This document shows positions 32,855-42,101 of a stretch of DNA of 64,000 nucleotides, piece by piece. Origin of the DNA: DATKAS01 sp963773315 (GTDB lineage Bacteria; Actinomycetota; Acidimicrobiia; Acidimicrobiales; DATKAS01); assembly GCA_963773315.1 (NCBI GenBank), contig CAVZAF010000002.1, forward strand, positions 930,001 to 994,000. Direction: 5' to 3'. Below the pieces are notes generated by a model that was not told where the DNA came from, did no database searches, and saw nothing but the letters and a program-made list of their open reading frames with translations. The number at the start of each line of letters is the position of its first letter. The first letter of the stretch is position 1. Position numbers and translations under genes: made by a program.

Positions 32855-33985
32855 TCAGGTCAGGTGTTCGACGACCCAGTCGATGCACTGGGTGAGCGCA
32901 TCGACGTCCGACGGGTCGACGGAAGGGAACATGCCGATCCGCAGCTGGTTGCGGCCGAGCTTGCGGTACGAGTCGGTGTCGACGATGCCGTTGTCGCGCA
33001 GCACCGCCGAGACCGTCGGCGCGTCGACTCCAGTCGAGGTCGATCGTGCCGACGACGGCCGACCGCTGCGCGGCGTCGGCGACGAACGGGCGTCGCGTAC
33101 GACGCCTTCTCGGCCCAGCCGTAGAGCGATCGACGGCCGACTCGTCGGATCGCGACGCGGCGAACTCGAGGCCGCCACAGCGTTCATCCAACGGATCTGC
33201 TGGTCGAGGAGGAACAGCGTGGCGAGCGCGGGAGTGTTGTAGGTCTGGTCCAGGCGGCTGTTCTCCAGCGCGATGGTGAGGTCGAGCGACGCGGGGCACC
33301 ACCGGCCTGAGGTCTTGATGTGCTCGATGCGAGCGAGTCGCGGCCGGCGAGCACGCCGCGATCCAGAGACCGCCGTCGGACGAGAAGCACTTCTGCGGAG
33401 CGAAGTAGTACACGTCGACTTCGGCCGGATCCCAGCGGAGGCCGCCGGCGGCCGACGTCGCGTCGACGACGACGAGGCCGTCGCCGCCGGGGGACGCGTC
33501 AGGGTCATCGCGACACCAGTGGATGTCTCGTTGTGCGTGAGCGCGTAGACGTCGACCTCGTCGCGAGCGACGGGCTGCGGATGCGTGCCCGGCGCCGACT
33601 CGATCAGCTCGGGCGCGTCGATCTGCGGCGCGGCCGCGGCCGCAGCGGCGAACTTCGACGAGAACTCGCCGAACACGAGGTGCTGGCTCTGTCGTTCGAT
33701 GAGCCCGAACGTCGCGATGTCCCAGAACGCTGTCGATCCACCGTTGCCGAGCACGATCTCCCATCCGTCGGGGAGGCCGAAGAGCGACGTGAGGCCGTCG
33801 CGCACCGATCGCACGACGGCCCGCACGGGCTCCTGCCGATGGGACGTGCCGAGCCAGCTCTTGCTCACGTCGGCGAGGGCTTGCACCACCTCGGGACGCA
33901 CTTTCGACGGCCCACATCCGAAGCGGCCGTCGGCGGGCAGGAGCGATGCGGGGATCGAAATGTCGCGTCGGGTCGACGAGGTCAC
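32855..33985 (-). CDS. serC: Phosphoserine aminotransferase (frameshifted)
   Basis: The N-terminus reads ISIPASLLPADGRFGCGPSK, LADVSKSWLGTSHRQEPVRA and DGWEIVLGNGGSTAFWDIAT, the mycobacterial-type SerC. Then come FGEFSSKFAAAAAAAP, VDVYALTHNETSTGVAM, VDATSAAGGLRWDPAEVDVY and the PLP lysine in YYFAPQKCFSSDGGLWIAAC. The end is HTQ-like ALTQCIDWVVEHLT. Frame changes lie near 33480, 33340, 33130 and 33030. The length is about 376 residues. It makes phosphoserine from 3-phosphohydroxypyruvate, the step after SerA, encoded 3 kb away. GTG 33985 lies nine bases from the divergent aminotransferase start. Confidence 0.9.
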   Translation of the reverse strand: MTSSTRRDISIPASLLPADGRFGCGPSKVRPEVVQALADVSKSWLGTSHRQEPVRAVVRSVRDGLTSLFGLPDGWEIVLGNGGSTAFWDIATFGLIERQSQHLVFGEFSSKFAAAAAAAPQIDAPELIESAPGTHPQPVARDEVDVYALTHNETSTGVAMTLTRPPAATASSSSTRRRPPAASAGIRPKSTCTTSLRRSASRPTAVSGSRRARRPRLARIEHIKTSGRWCPASLDLTIALENSRLDQTYNTPALATLFLLDQQIRWMNAVAASSSPRRDPTSRPSIALRLGREGVVRDARSSPTPRSGRPSSARSTSTGVDAPTVSAVLRDNGIVDTDSYRKLGRNQLRIGMFPSVDPSDVDALTQCIDWVVEHLT

Positions 33986-33994
33986 TGTGTCAGC

Positions 33995-35197
33995 ATGGCA
34001 GCCGTGGAGCGCATCTCACGTCGCATTGCCGCAATCGCCGAATCGGCCACGCTGGCCGTCGACGCCAAGGCCAAGGCGCTCAAAGCCGCAGGTGAGGACG
34101 TCATCGGCTTCGGCGCGGGCGAGCCCGACTTCCCGACTCCCGACGCGATCGTCGAGGCCGCCGCGGCGGCCTGCCACGACCCGGCGAACCATCGCTACAC
34201 GCCGACGGGTGGCCTGCCGGAGCTGCGCGCCGCGATCGTCGCGAAGTCCAAGCGCGACTCGGGCCTCGTGTGCGCAGAGTCGCAGATCCTCGTCACGAAC
34301 GGCGGGAAGCAGGCGCTGTACAACACGTTCGCGACGCTCCTCGATCCGGGCGACGAGGTGCTGCTGCCGGCGCCCTACTGGACGACGTATCCCGAGTCGA
34401 TCACGCTCGGCGGTGGGGTGCCCGTGGTGGTGCCGACAACCGTCGCCGCCGGCTTCAGGGTGACGCTCGACCAGCTCGAGGCAGCGGTCACGCCGCGCAC
34501 GAAGGCGTTGGTGTTCGTGTCGCCGTCGAACCCGAGCGGCGCCGTCTACCCGCCTGCTGAGGTCGAAGCGATCGGGCGCTGGGCCGCGGAGAAGGGGATC
34601 TGGGTCGTCACCGACGAGATCTACGAACACCTCACGTTCGGCGAGCACGTGTTCTCGTCGATGCCGGTGCTCGTGCCCGAGCTCGCCGATCAGTGCGTGA
34701 TCGTCAACGGGGTCGCGAAGACGTACGCGATGACGGGTTGGCGCGTCGGCTGGATGATCGGCCCGAACGACGTCGTGAAGGCGGCGACGAACCTGCAGAG
34801 CCACAGCACGTCGAACGTGGCGGACGTTTCGCAGCGCGCCGCGTCGCGGCGCTGAACGGCGACCTGAGCGCGGTCGCGATGATGCGAGAGGCCTTCGCTC
34901 GCCGCGGTCGCACGATGTACGAGATGCTCAACGCGATCCCGGGCGTCACCGCGATCGAGCCGCAGGGCGCGTTCTACGGGTTCCCGTCGTTCGAGGGCGT
35001 GCTCGGGCGCCCGATCCGCGGGCGCACGCCGCAGATCACGGCCGAGCTGCGCCGAGCTGCTGCTCGACGAGGTGAAGGTCGCGATCGTGCCGGGGGAGGC
35101 GTTCGGCGCGCCGGGCTACGCGCGGCTGTCGTTCGCCATGGGCGACGACGACATCGTCGAGGGCATCACCCGCATCGACAAGCTGCTAGCCGAGTAG
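33995..35197 (+). CDS. Aspartate-type aminotransferase, class I PLP (two indels)
   Basis: Fold-type I aminotransferase: ISRRIAAIAESATLAVDAKA, VIGFGAGEPDFPTPDAIVEA, RYTPTGGLPELRAAI, LVTNGGKQALYNTFATLLDP, VFVSPSNPSGAVYPPAEVEA, WVVTDEIYEHLTFGEH and the PLP lysine in VNGVAKTYAMTGWRVGWM. After breaks near 34830 and 35050 it continues MYEMLNAIPGVTAIEPQGAF and EAFGAPGYARLSFAMGDDDI to LLAE. The length is about 400 residues. It probably transfers amino groups between aspartate and glutamate, though aromatic or prephenate substrates are possible. Its end overlaps the convergent FAD protein by 12 bases. Confidence 0.88.
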
Positions 35198-36009
35198 GCG
35201 AGCGAGCACCGCGTCTGCAGCTGCCCACCCGGACAGCGCCGCGCCTTCGACTCGGCTCGGGGTTCCCCCATGCCGATCGCCGGCGAGGATCGTGAGGCGG
35301 GCTGCGTCGGTGACCGAGCAGCCGGGCCCGGTGATCGTCCGCGGCCGACGCGTGACGCCACCGCAGCACCCGTGACTCGACGACCGTCGCCGCGCCGATG
35401 AAGCGCTCAGCGTCGTCGAACGTGGCTTCACACCCCGGTCGCGAGTGGACGGTCAGCGCCGGCACCGGTGAGATGCCCTTCTGCTGGTTGTCGCCGACGA
35501 AGCTCAGCAGCGGATCGTCGGTGAGCTGCACGCCTCCCGGCGATGGCACCGCCGACGGCCGATCGAGCACGCAGAGCAGCGCGACCATCTCGTCGTAGTC
35601 GTCGCTCGGCGTGGTGACGACGACGGCTTCGGCATCGAGCGCGTCGACGTCGCCAACCGTGACCTCGCGCCGTACGTCCAGACCCTCGGCAGCGGCCTCC
35701 GCGATCGCAGGCCATGCCCTCGACGCCGACGTACCGCGGGAAGCCGTCGGGTTCGGGTCCGAAGCCGCGACACCATTCGCGCGCGATGCCGCGCGTGATC
35801 CACGCGTCGACCTGGGCTTGGAACTCGGCCGTGCGGACGGTCAAGAACTGGGCGCCGGTGTCGAACACCGCTTCACCCACGCGTTCGGTCGCCATGCGGC
35901 CGCCGACCCTGGTCGACTGCTCGAGCACCTGCACCTCGACGCCATTGTCGACCAGACGGCGAGCGCAGAGGAGGCCGCTGATGCCCGCGCCGACCACGAC
36001 AACGCCCAT
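35186..36009 (-). CDS. FAD-dependent amine oxidase/renalase-like protein (frameshifted)
   Basis: ATG 36009 gives MGVVVVGAGISGLLCARRLV and VQVLEQSTRVGGRMATERVG, a complete FAD-binding dinucleotide fold with the GG doublet of the amine oxidase family. Then come AVFDTGAQFLTVRTAEF and, after breaks near 35705 and 35330, DEMVALLCVLDRPSAVPSPG and VQLTDDPLLSFVGDNQQKGI. The final segment has the FAD ribityl-binding end GDRHGGTPSRVEGAALSGWA. About 273 residues, the size of renalase-like NAD(P)/FAD proteins. The substrate is not known. Confidence 0.8.
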
Positions 36010-36066
36010 CAGCGGCGAAGTTACCGGTTCGCTTCGACGCGACCGGCTCGACAAGGATGGTTCCCC

Positions 36067-37630
36067 GTGGCTCGAGTCCTCGTCACCGAAGAGATCGCCG
36101 ATGGCGGGCTCCAGCTGCTGCGCGACAAGGGCCACGTCGTGGACGTGCAGCTCGGGCTGTCACCCTCAGAGCTGCTCGAGGTCGTGCCAGGCGCGCATGC
36201 GCTGGTGATTCGCTCTGCGACCAAGGTCACCGCGGAGGTGCTCCAGGCCGGCGCCGACCTCATCGTGGTCGGCCGCGCCGGCATCGGCCTCGACAACGTG
36301 GACGTCGAGGCGGCGACGCGCCGCGGCGTGATGGTGGTGAACGCGCCGCAGTCCAACGTGCTGTCCGCGGCCGAGCACACTCTGGCGCTGCTGCTCGCGC
36401 AGGCTCGCAACATCCCGCAGGCGCACGCCGCGCTCAAAGCGGGTCGCTGGGAGCGCTCCCGTTGGGAGGGCGTCGAGCTCAACGACAAGGTGCTCGGAGT
36501 CGTCGGCCTCGGCCGGGTGGGCAAGCTCGTCGCTCAGCGTGCCCTCTCGTTCGGGATGCGCCTGCTCGCCTACGACCCGTTCGTCTCTCCCGATCGTGGG
36601 CGTCAGATGAGCGTCGATCTCGTGCCCCTCGCGAAGCTCATGGCCGAGAGCGACTTCATCACGATCCACCTCCCGAAGACCGCCGAGACGGTCGGCCTGC
36701 TCGACCGCGAGATGCTCGGGCTCGCGAAGCGAGGCGTCCGCATCGTCAACACCGCGCGCGGAGGGATCATCGACGAGGAGGCTCTCGCGTGGGCGATCAC
36801 CGAGGGCATCGTCGGCGGCGCGGCGCTCGACGTCTTCGCCGAAGAGCCCACGACGAGCTCGCCGCTGTTCGAGCTCGACAGCGTCGTCGTGACCCCTCAC
36901 CTCGGGGCGAGCACACGCGAGGCCCAAGACAAGGCCGGTGACACGATCGCCGAGCAGGTGATGCTCGCCCTCGCGCGGTGAGTTCGTGCCGTTCGCGGTC
37001 AACGTGAGCGCGGCCGAAGCCTCCGAGACCGTGCGCCCTTACCTGCCACTTGTCGAGCGGCTCGGTCAGCTGTTCGCCGAGCTCGAGGAGGGCGCGCCCA
37101 CCGCGCTCGACGTCGAGTACCAGGGCGCGCTCGCCGACTACGACACGCGCATCCTCACGCTCTCGGCGCTCAAGGGCATGTTCTCTGGAGCGCTCGACGA
37201 GCCGGTCACGTACGTCAACGCTCCGCAGATCGCGAAGGATCGTGGCGTCGAGGTCCGCGAGGTGTCGACACCGCTCACGACCGACTACGTGAACCTCATC
37301 ACGCTCCGCAGTCAGCAACACTCGATCGCGGGCACGCTCGTCGGTCTCCGCGGCGAGCCGCGGCTCGTGATGATCGACGACCACAAGGTCTACGTGCCGC
37401 CAGCGCGTCACATGCTCATCGTCCGCAACGACGACCGCCCGGGCATGATCGGCCTCGTCGGCACCGTGCTCGGCAAGGCCGGAGTGAACATCGCCGACAT
37501 GGACGTCGGTCAGTCACCCCGCGGCACCGCGCTCATGCTGATCGCGACCCCTGACGCGGTGCCGGCCGACGTGATCGACGGGCTGCGAGGTGCGCCCGGC
37601 ATCTTGTCGGTGCACTCGCTGAGCAGCTAG
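36067..37630 (+). CDS. serA: D-3-phosphoglycerate dehydrogenase (one frameshift)
   Basis: The first 305 residues hold the substrate- and NAD-binding domains: VLVTEEIADGGLQLLRDKGH, VVGRAGIGLDNVDVEAATRR, LGVVGLGRVGKLVAQRALSF, NTARGGIIDEEALAWAI, ALDVFAEEP and the catalytic His in VVVTPHLGASTREAQDKAG. One extra base near 36978 breaks the frame (the natural join reads ALAGEFVPFAVNVSA). The rest is the intervening ASB domain and a C-terminal ACT domain (MLIVRNDDRPGMIGLVGTVL, GVNIADMDVGQSPRGTALML) for serine feedback. About 521 residues, the actinobacterial long type. GTG 36067 is the start. Confidence 0.94.
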
Positions 37631-37640
37631 CCCGCGACGG

Positions 37641-37832
37641 TCACCCTTCGACGGTGATCGCCGCGGTGGGGCACATGTCGGCGGCGGTCTCGACCTTCGA
37701 CCGCAGCTCCTCGGCTGGCTCGTCCGTCAGGAGATAGAGGAACCCATCGCTGCGCACCTCGAACACCTCCGGGCACGTCTGCATGCAGGCTCCGGTGCTC
37801 GCGCACACGTCGTAGTCGATGGTCACCTTCAT
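37641..37832 (-). CDS. Single-cluster ferredoxin (3Fe-4S/4Fe-4S type)
   Basis: This 63-residue ferredoxin reads MKVTIDYDVCASTGACMQTC, PEVFEVRSDGFLYLL, and ends ADMCPTAAITVEG. Cysteines at 10, 16, 20 and 53 form the C-X5-C-X3-C...C-P pattern of small actinobacterial ferredoxins that feed electrons to cytochromes P450 or similar oxidoreductases; no P450 is in the window. ATG 37832 has AAGGGAG eight bases upstream. It sits between serA (convergent) and a sunset-domain gene upstream on the same strand. Confidence 0.9.
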   Translation of the reverse strand: MKVTIDYDVCASTGACMQTCPEVFEVRSDGFLYLLTDEPAEELRSKVETAADMCPTAAITVEG

Positions 37833-37862
37833 GAACGGGCTCCCTTGGTGTCAGCGTGGATG

Positions 37863-38192
37863 TCAGCGCTTGGCGGGTCGCAAGCCGTCGGCGACTGCGG
37901 CATCGGCCGAGGCGTAGCAACGGTCTGGCGTCGTGCGGGCATAGTTCACCATGCCCGGCTCGTGGAAGATGCCACTCGACAGCTTGGCCTTGATCTCGTA
38001 GCCCGGCGGGCACGCGCCGTCGACGGGATCGCGCCACGGCGCGGGCGTCGTCGGCGGAGTCATGGGATCGACGAGGGGCACGTCGGGCAACGCGACATCG
38101 ATCGCGCCGCCGCGGCTCCGTCGGGTCCATGCCATGACGATCGCGACCAGCACCCCGAGCACGATCACGACCCGCAGCAGCCTGCGCATCAC
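37863..38192 (-). CDS. Membrane-anchored protein with a sunset-type domain
   Basis: The short protein (109 residues) starts MMRRLLRVVIVLGVLVAIVM, a signal anchor, followed by a Pro-rich spacer. The C-terminal motif reads GACPPGYEIKAKLSSGIFHE, PGMVNYARTTPDRCYASADA, then AVADGLRPAKR. This Cys-GYEIK...SGIFH.PG..Y..T.P..C pattern is the small extracellular sunset domain often found at the ends of actinobacterial proteins, with two Cys and a His that may bind a metal or form a disulfide. GTG 38192 or ATG 38189 may start it. The function is unknown. Confidence 0.65.
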   Translation of the reverse strand: MMRRLLRVVIVLGVLVAIVMAWTRRSRGGAIDVALPDVPLVDPMTPPTTPAPWRDPVDGACPPGYEIKAKLSSGIFHEPGMVNYARTTPDRCYASADAAVADGLRPAKR

Positions 38193-38202
38193 GGCGCCAA
38201 CC

Positions 38203-38231
38203 TAGACGCAGCGACTCATCAGGGGTAAGAT
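38203..38231 (+). promoter_or_regulatory. Probable promoter of the leuA transcript
   Basis: A -35-like TAGACG (38203-38208) and a -10-like TAAGAT (38226-38231) are 17 bases apart, the preferred spacing for housekeeping sigma. The leader ATG at 38241 lies nine bases past the -10, so the leader peptide mRNA would again be leaderless. Confidence 0.5.
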
Positions 38232-38240
38232 CCCGACTCG

Positions 38241-38279
38241 ATGCAGCCCCGCCTGACCTCCGGCCTCCTCCTCATGTAG
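38241..38279 (+). CDS. Leader peptide of the leuA attenuator
   Basis: The 12-residue frame MQPRLTSGLLLM ends at TAG 38277-38279. Four of twelve residues are Leu, three of them consecutive CTC codons directly before the end, so the leader senses leucyl-tRNA. It matches the end product of LeuA and the layout of the ilvB and leuB leaders. Confidence 0.85.
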   Translation: MQPRLTSGLLLM

Positions 38280-38345
38280 GCGAGCACTCCCCACGGTGCT
38301 CGCCGAACCTCCTGTGCCCGAAGGGCCAGGGGGTTCTTTCGTTTT
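38279..38345 (+). terminator. Attenuator hairpin and intrinsic terminator before leuA
   Basis: The first hairpin pairs GGCGAGCA (38279-38286) with TGCTCGCC (38297-38304) and again begins on the last base of the leader TAG. The terminator pairs GAACCTCCTGTGCCC (38305-38319) with GGGCCAGGGGGTTC (38323-38336) around GAA, with one bulged T and one G-T pair, then TTTCGTTTT. It directly abuts the first hairpin. Confidence 0.8.
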
Positions 38346-38391
38346 CGAGCTCTTGCGACTTCCGACCCGGATCACCCGAAAGGTTCCCGTC

Positions 38392-40080
38392 ATGCCTCCC
38401 GCTCCCAAGCAGCCCCGGAAGATGCCCTATGAGAAGTACCAGCGCGTCCTCCCGCTCCAGCTGCACGACCGGACGTGGCCCGACAAGACCATCGACAAGG
38501 CCCCGCTCTGGTGCTCGGTCGATCTCCGCGACGGCAACCAGGCCCTCATCGACCCGATGGACCCGGCTCGCAAGCTGCGGATGTTCAACGCCCTCGTCGA
38601 CATGGGGTTCAAGGAGATCGAGGTCGGCTTCCCGTCGGCGTCGCAGCCCGACTTCGACTTCATCCGGTCGCTGATCGAGACCGACGTGATCCCCGACGAC
38701 GTCACGATCCAGGTGCTGGTGCAATGCCGGCCCGAGCTGATCGAGCGCACGTACGAGTGCATCAAGGGCGCGCCGCGGGCGATCGTGCACTTCTACAACT
38801 CGACCTCCGAGCTGCAGCGTCGCGTCGTGTTCGGGCTCGACAAGCAGGGCATCACAGACATCGCCGTCAACGCGGCCAAGCTCTGCCGCAAGCTGGAAGA
38901 CACCGTGCCGACGACCGCGGTGCGCTACGAGTACTCGCCCGAGAGCTTCACCGGCACCGAGCCTGACTTCGCCATCGAGATCTGCGAGGCCGTGATGGAC
39001 GTGGTCGAGCCGACCGTCGACCGCAGGATCGTGCTGAACCTGCCGGCGACGGTCGAGTGCTACACGCCGAACATCTATGGGGACGTCATCGAGTGGTTCG
39101 GCCGCAACATCAAGGACCGCGAGAAGGTCTGCCTCAGCCTGCACCCACACAACGACCGCGGCTGCGGCGTCGCCGCCGCTGAGTTCGGCGTGATGGCGGG
39201 CGCTGATCGCGTCGAGGGGACGTTGTTCGGCAACGGTGAGCGTCCGGGCAACGTCGACATCGTCAACTTGGCGATGAACTTGTTCAGTCAGGGCGTCGAT
39301 CCCGAGCTCGACATCAGCGACATCGACGCGCTTCGCCGCACCGCGGTCTACTGCAACCGGCTGCCCGTGCACGAGCGCCATCCCTACGCAGGTGACCTCG
39401 TCTACACGTCGTTCTCCGGCTCACACCAAGACGCCATCAAGAAGGGCCTCGCCGCGCTGGCTCCCGACTACGACAGGTGGGAGGTGCCATACCTGCCGAT
39501 CGACCCGCATCACGTCGGCCGCACCTACGAAGCCGTGATCCGCGTGAACAGCCAGTCCGGCAAGGGCGGTGTCGCGTACATCATGGAGTACGAGCACGGC
39601 ATGACCTTGCCGCGGCGTCTGCAGATCGAGTTCTCGAAGGCGATCCAGACCGTCACCGAGGACACGGGCACCGAGATCAGCCCGGCCGCTATGTGGGCGG
39701 TGTTCAGCGACGAGTACCTGCCCGAGGAACAGGCAGTGAAGCTCCTTTCGCACGAGACCACGACGGTGTCGACGCCCGAGGGCGACCGCGCCCGGGTCGT
39801 CGCGCAGATGCTCGTCGACGAGGAGCATCACACCGTGCAAGGCGAGGGCAACGGCCCGATCGACGCATTCGTGCACGGCCTGCGCCAGCTGCTCGGCGTG
39901 CAGCTCGATGTCGTCGACTACTCCGAGCACGCGGTGAGCGCCGGCGCCGACGCGCTCGCAGCCGCGTACGTCGAGACCGTCTGGCCCAACGGTCAGACTC
40001 GCTGGGGTGTCGGCATGGACTCGAGCATCCTCACGGCGTCGTTGAAGGCCGTGGTGAGCGCGGTCAACGCCATGCGTTAA
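38392..40080 (+). CDS. leuA: 2-Isopropylmalate synthase
   Basis: This intact 562-residue protein of the long (LeuA type 2) form makes 2-isopropylmalate from ketoisovalerate and acetyl-CoA. It shows APLWCSVDLRDGNQALIDPM with the first metal Asp, FKEIEVGFPSASQPDFDFIR, LSLHPHNDRGCGVAAAEFGV with the HxH metal ligands and VEGTLFGNGERPGNVDIVNL. The C-terminal regulatory LeuA dimer domain (MLVDEEHHTVQGEGNGPIDA) is the leucine feedback site. ATG 38392 with AAAGG upstream is preferred to an upstream in-frame GTG at 38296 that lies inside the attenuator. The stop overlaps the convergent leuD stop by four bases. Confidence 0.96.
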   Translation: MPPAPKQPRKMPYEKYQRVLPLQLHDRTWPDKTIDKAPLWCSVDLRDGNQALIDPMDPARKLRMFNALVDMGFKEIEVGFPSASQPDFDFIRSLIETDVIPDDVTIQVLVQCRPELIERTYECIKGAPRAIVHFYNSTSELQRRVVFGLDKQGITDIAVNAAKLCRKLEDTVPTTAVRYEYSPESFTGTEPDFAIEICEAVMDVVEPTVDRRIVLNLPATVECYTPNIYGDVIEWFGRNIKDREKVCLSLHPHNDRGCGVAAAEFGVMAGADRVEGTLFGNGERPGNVDIVNLAMNLFSQGVDPELDISDIDALRRTAVYCNRLPVHERHPYAGDLVYTSFSGSHQDAIKKGLAALAPDYDRWEVPYLPIDPHHVGRTYEAVIRVNSQSGKGGVAYIMEYEHGMTLPRRLQIEFSKAIQTVTEDTGTEISPAAMWAVFSDEYLPEEQAVKLLSHETTTVSTPEGDRARVVAQMLVDEEHHTVQGEGNGPIDAFVHGLRQLLGVQLDVVDYSEHAVSAGADALAAAYVETVWPNGQTRWGVGMDSSILTASLKAVVSAVNAMR

Positions 40081-40676
40081 GACGATGCAGCGGTAGGCAG
40101 CCAGTCGGGACGCTCCGCCTCGAACGACGTGATGTCGTCCGCGTAGCGCAGCGTGATGCCGATGTCGTCGAGCCCTTCGAGGAAGCGCTGCTGGGTCGCG
40201 TGATCGAGCGGGAACGTCGTCTCGAGCCCGATCGCAGGCGCCGACACGGTGAGCCGCTCGACGTCGACCGTGACGCTGAGAGTCGGATCGGCCTCGACGG
40301 CGGCGAGCAGTGTCGCCCCGAAGTCGGCTGGCACCTGCACCGGCACGAGGCCGTTCTTCGTGCAGTTGTTGCGGAAGATGTCGGCGAAGCGGGGCGAGAT
40401 GACGGCCTCGAACCCGTAGTCCATGATCGCCCAGACCGCGTGCTCGCGCGACGAGCCCGTGCCGAAGTTGGGGCCCGCGACGAGGATCGCTGCGCCCGCG
40501 AACCTCTCGTCGTTGAGGACGAACGACCGGTCGTCGCGCCACTCGGAGAAGAGGCCCTTGCCGAAGCCAGTGCGCTCGACCCTCTTCAGCCAGTCGCTTG
40601 GGATGATCTGGTCGGTGTCGACGTCACTGCGGTCGAGCGGCACCGCGGTGCCCGTGATCGCTCGAACGGCCTTCAT
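40077..40676 (-). CDS. leuD: 3-Isopropylmalate dehydratase, small subunit
   Basis: This 199-residue swivelling-domain subunit reads TGTAVPLDRSDVDTDQIIPS, DWLKRVERTGFGKGLFSEWR, GPNFGTGSSREHAVWAIMDY and FADIFRNNCTKNGLVPVQVP. With LeuC it isomerises 2-isopropylmalate to 3-isopropylmalate, and here probably also citramalate for isoleucine. Its ATG overlaps the leuC stop as ATGA, so leuCD is one operon read leftward. It ends against leuA on the other strand with overlapping TAA stops, so no terminator separates them. Confidence 0.96.
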   Translation of the reverse strand: MKAVRAITGTAVPLDRSDVDTDQIIPSDWLKRVERTGFGKGLFSEWRDDRSFVLNDERFAGAAILVAGPNFGTGSSREHAVWAIMDYGFEAVISPRFADIFRNNCTKNGLVPVQVPADFGATLLAAVEADPTLSVTVDVERLTVSAPAIGLETTFPLDHATQQRFLEGLDDIGITLRYADDITSFEAERPDWLPTAASS

Positions 40677-42070
40677 CGCAGGTCCTCCGGAGTGGCGAAC
40701 GTGCCGGCGACCGCGGTAGCTGCCGCGACGGCGGGGGATACGAGGTGGGTGCGGCCGCCGCGGCCCTGGCGCCCCTCGAAATTGCGGTTCGAGGTCGACG
40801 CACAGCGCTCCTGCGGCGCCAGCTTGTCGGGGTTCATCGCGAGGCACATCGAACACCCCGCCTCGCGCCAGTCGAACCCCGCAGCGCGGAAGACCTTGTC
40901 GAGGCCTTCCTGCTCGGCTTGCAGCTTCACGGCGACGGAGCCGGGGACGACCATCGCCCGCTTCACCGTCACGTGCCTGCCGTCGACGACGGCTGCTGCG
41001 GCCCTCAGGTCCTCGATGCGACTGTTCGTGCAAGAGCCGATGAACACGGTGTCGACCGCGATCGCTCGCATCGCCGTGCCCGCCTCGAGGCCCATGTAGG
41101 CGAGGGCCCGCTCGGCGGTCTCCCGATCGTTCGCGTTCGCGAAGGACGATGGATCGGGCACGGACCCGTCGATCGGGATCACCTGCGACGGGTTCGTTCC
41201 CCACGTCACGTGTGGCACCAACGTTGCCGCGTCGATGACGACGTCCTTGTCGAACGTCGCCCCGTCTTCGGTGACGAGGCCGCGCCAGTCGTCGAGCGCC
41301 TGCTCCCACGCCTTGCCCTTGGGTGCGTGCTCACGCCCGTCGAGGTAGGCGAAGGTCGTCTCGTCCGGAGCGATGAGGCCGGCGCGCGCCCCCGCCTCGA
41401 TCGACATGTTGCACACCGTCATCCGGCCTTCCATCGAGAGCGAGCGGAAGACCGAGCCCCGATACTCGATCACGCTGCCGATGCCGCCGCCCGTGCCGAT
41501 CCGGCCGATGACGCCGAGGATGACGTCCTTCGCGGTCGAGCCCGCCGGAAGCTCGCCGTCGATCGTGACCGCCATCCACTGGGGACGGGTCTGGGGGAGC
41601 GTCTGAGTCGCGAGCACGTGTTCGACCTCGCTCGTGCCGATGCCGAACGCCAGGGCTCCGAACGCGCCGTGGGTGCTCGTGTGGCTGTCGCCGCACACGA
41701 CTGTCATGCCCGGCTGCGTGAGCCCCTGCTCGGGGCCGATGACGTGGACGATCCCCTGTCCGATCTGCCCCATGGCGAAGTGGCGGATGCCGAACTCCGC
41801 GCAGTTGCGCCGCAGCACCTCGATCTGGGTGCGCGACACGGGGTCCGCGATCGGCTGATCGATGTGCTCGGTCGGGACGTTGTGATCCTCGGTCGCGACC
41901 GTGAGGTCGGGCCGGCGCACCGTGCGGCCGTTCAACCGGAGGCCGTCGAACGCTTGGGGCGAGGTCACCTCGTGCACGAGGTGGAGGTCGATGTACAGCA
42001 GATCGGGCTCGTCGGCGCCGGAGTGCACGACGTGGCGGTCCCACACCTTTTCGGCCAGCGTGGTGGGCAT
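40673..42070 (-). CDS. leuC: 3-Isopropylmalate dehydratase, large subunit
   Basis: This intact 465-residue aconitase-family protein has TLAEKVWDRHVV, VCGDSHTSTHGAFGALAFGI, MSIEAGARAGLIAPDETTFA, the first cluster Cys in FIGSCTNSRIEDLRAAAAVV and the CxxC pair in WREAGCSMCLAMNPDKLAPQ, which hold a 4Fe-4S cluster; it therefore needs the SUF system encoded at the right end. ATG 42070 faces the divergent IclR-type regulator across 31 bases. leuD is coupled downstream. Confidence 0.97.
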   Translation of the reverse strand: MPTTLAEKVWDRHVVHSGADEPDLLYIDLHLVHEVTSPQAFDGLRLNGRTVRRPDLTVATEDHNVPTEHIDQPIADPVSRTQIEVLRRNCAEFGIRHFAMGQIGQGIVHVIGPEQGLTQPGMTVVCGDSHTSTHGAFGALAFGIGTSEVEHVLATQTLPQTRPQWMAVTIDGELPAGSTAKDVILGVIGRIGTGGGIGSVIEYRGSVFRSLSMEGRMTVCNMSIEAGARAGLIAPDETTFAYLDGREHAPKGKAWEQALDDWRGLVTEDGATFDKDVVIDAATLVPHVTWGTNPSQVIPIDGSVPDPSSFANANDRETAERALAYMGLEAGTAMRAIAVDTVFIGSCTNSRIEDLRAAAAVVDGRHVTVKRAMVVPGSVAVKLQAEQEGLDKVFRAAGFDWREAGCSMCLAMNPDKLAPQERCASTSNRNFEGRQGRGGRTHLVSPAVAAATAVAGTFATPEDLR

Positions 42071-42101
42071 ATCTCACATCCTGGTACTAGAGTCTCGCGT
42101 T
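42071..42101. promoter_or_regulatory. Shared leuC/iclR control region, candidate operator
   Basis: The 31 bases between the divergent starts contain CTCACATCCTGGTACTAGAG. TACTAG (42085-42090) could be the -10 of the regulator, whose GTG at 42102 would then be leaderless. By analogy with NdgR/LeuR/LtbR regulators that bind upstream of leuCD, the operator is expected here; the exact site cannot be chosen by eye. Confidence 0.4.

Noticed and set aside
38296..38391. Extended N-terminus of LeuA from GTG 38296
   Set aside because: This start would place coding sequence over the attenuator terminator; ATG 38392 has a Shine-Dalgarno and fits the family.
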